The translations under genes and the position numbers were made by a program. The notes beneath the pieces were generated by a model. It ran no database searches. It was not told where the DNA came from and saw only the letters and a list, made by a program, of their open reading frames with translations. This document shows, piece after piece, positions 62,457-64,000 of a DNA stretch of 64,000 bases; position 1 is the first letter of the stretch; each line of letters opens with the position of its first letter. The stretch comes from Aquila chrysaetos chrysaetos (lineage: Eukaryota > Chordata > Aves > Accipitriformes > Accipitridae), in assembly GCF_900496995.4 (NCBI RefSeq), contig NC_044004.1, positions 78,995,538 to 79,059,537 of the forward strand, read 5' to 3'.

Positions 62457-64000
62457 CTAAAGACAAAAGGATAAGAAATTATCACCCTTCCCAAGAGTCT
62501 CAGAGGTTTGCATCTCCAAGGCCAAATGAAATTCAGAACATGATGAACTATGCTCTTTCAGTTTTGGAGGCAGAAAGAAGAAAAATGAATTTGATAATCT
62601 AAGCCCAGGGGAGACAGAACTGAGGACAACATACAAATTTACAAGCATCTAGCTATAATTTATGAACGGTGAACTAAGAGTTTTTCCTCAGACAAAAAAA
62701 AAAATTAGGACAAAGTGAGACCCAGGATACTTCTAGGCATAGAAGAAATCAAATGGAAGCATTTGCAGCTACAGACAGACAGATCTTCACAACTACGTAC
62801 ACAGCTCAGCCAATCACTGGGAAAGCCAGAAACAATGAACGTATCTGGGTAAAACAGATGCTACAGCAATACCCTAGTGTGACTCAAAATTACCATCCGA
62901 CAGAAAATAACTGGGTTTAAAGTCCTTTTCTACAAAGGCACACATACAAAAAAAATGCAACCATTCAAATAACTATTAAGTATTACTAATTTAAACACAG
63001 AACATCTAGCTTACTTAAAAAAAAAAAAGTCTTTTCAGAATTATGGGAAAATTTAAAGCTTTTTTAAATTAAAAAGATGTTTAAATGCCTATCCTTAGCT
63101 CAGGAACACGTACATCCACCTAAATCGCAGTTCTTTCTCATATGAATAGGAGCTGAATGTGCATGGCAGCTACCCAGTAATATTTCAGATACACTACTGA
63201 CTAAACTATTAGGCCACTTTAAAATTGAAGTATTTAATGTTACATGTCTTCTGTCCCATTTCACCTTGTAAATCACCCATAAAATTGGTTTGAATTTTCA
63301 AAGCAGGTAGACCCGATCAAAATCTCATCACTAGGGTCATTTTTCTAATGAGAATCTTAAAAGGTGGCAATTTAACACTATTGCTTATACTTCCCTTTCC
63401 ACCTCATAAATACAGCAAGCCATTCATATAGTTAAAAACATAAACACAGTACCTAACCAAAACGGCAGGAGTTTTGCACATAATCCCACCAACTCCACAA
63501 AAACAGATTCACTGGGAAAGTTTTAAGCCACTTCCAAGACAAGCACCTGCTATATTAGCTGAGATACAGCAGAACAGGTCTCAAATTCTGAAATAGGAAG
63601 GTTTGCTGTGCTCTGCCAGTCTGGAAACCACACACCAAGCACAGGGAGCAACACGTGCCACCTGACACGCAGAAAAAGGCTTCATAACGACCTGCCTACG
63701 CTCCAACAGATTTATCTAGCTAGTTAGCTCTAAGCGCACCCTCAGAAAGGCACACCGTCTCCGTGAAGGTTTACAACGCAAAGGTGAACTGCTTTCAGAC
63801 AGCGTAATCCCATGGTAGCACAAACAACTCGGCAGCATTACGTTTTGCCACATTTGGCCATGCACACACGCACCCTGGTAATCACTGATCTAAGAGGAAC
63901 AACTCAGTCTGCAATAAATTTGTGTTTCGGTATAACACGCCAAAAAGTTTTGTCCTCTTTACAGGGCTCAAAGACACACGGGGAAGACGCTCAACAACTG
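62457..64000 (-). other. RPL7L1: RPL7L1 upstream intron (partial, runs off the window)
   Basis: Sequence upstream of the first visible RPL7L1 exon. I looked on the minus strand for the lysine-rich N-terminal exon and saw none, so at least 1.5 kb of intron is present and the 5' exon or exons lie to the right. No other gene is seen here. Confidence 0.65.

Noticed and set aside
1..64000. CRISPR arrays, operons, insertion sequences, prophage
   Set aside because: Spliced vertebrate genes and CR1 elements show this is a vertebrate nuclear genome; no regularly spaced repeats were seen.

Overview
This is a vertebrate nuclear window, most likely from a bird. The evidence is CR1 LINE fragments with the avian-type 3' end, a very low interspersed-repeat load, compact introns, and a sharp CpG island in an otherwise AT-rich sequence. 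Nothing prokaryotic, plasmid-like or viral was seen, and the species cannot be fixed from the sequence alone.

Layout. Positions 1 to about 56,500 form a gene desert with no exon I could support. It holds three CR1 copies (3783-3930 +, 27866-28712 -, 44787-45505 +), a possible older CR1-like stretch (28860-29720), microsatellites and homopolymer runs, one striking hairpin (8871-8915), and several AT- and homeodomain-motif-rich blocks that look like conserved non-coding elements. The blocks are inferred from appearance only.

From about 56,580 the sequence becomes a CpG island that serves as the promoter of MAD2L1. This is a complete five-coding-exon gene on the + strand (57125-58971, 206 residues). 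It encodes the HORMA-domain spindle checkpoint protein MAD2 and ends at a canonical AATAAA at 59637. On the opposite strand, converging on it, are the last four coding exons of RPL7L1 (61147-62456), a 60S ribosome-biogenesis factor of the uL30 family; its first exon or exons lie beyond the right edge. The roughly 0.5 kb between the two 3' ends contains a perfect consensus palindromic estrogen response element (59883-59897).

The two genes act in separate processes, mitotic checkpoint signalling and pre-60S assembly, and nothing indicates a shared pathway. I found no undescribed biological system. The observations most worth checking are the perfect estrogen response element between the converging genes, the 21-bp-arm hairpin, the MAD2L1/RPL7L1 adjacency, and the candidate enhancers in the desert.
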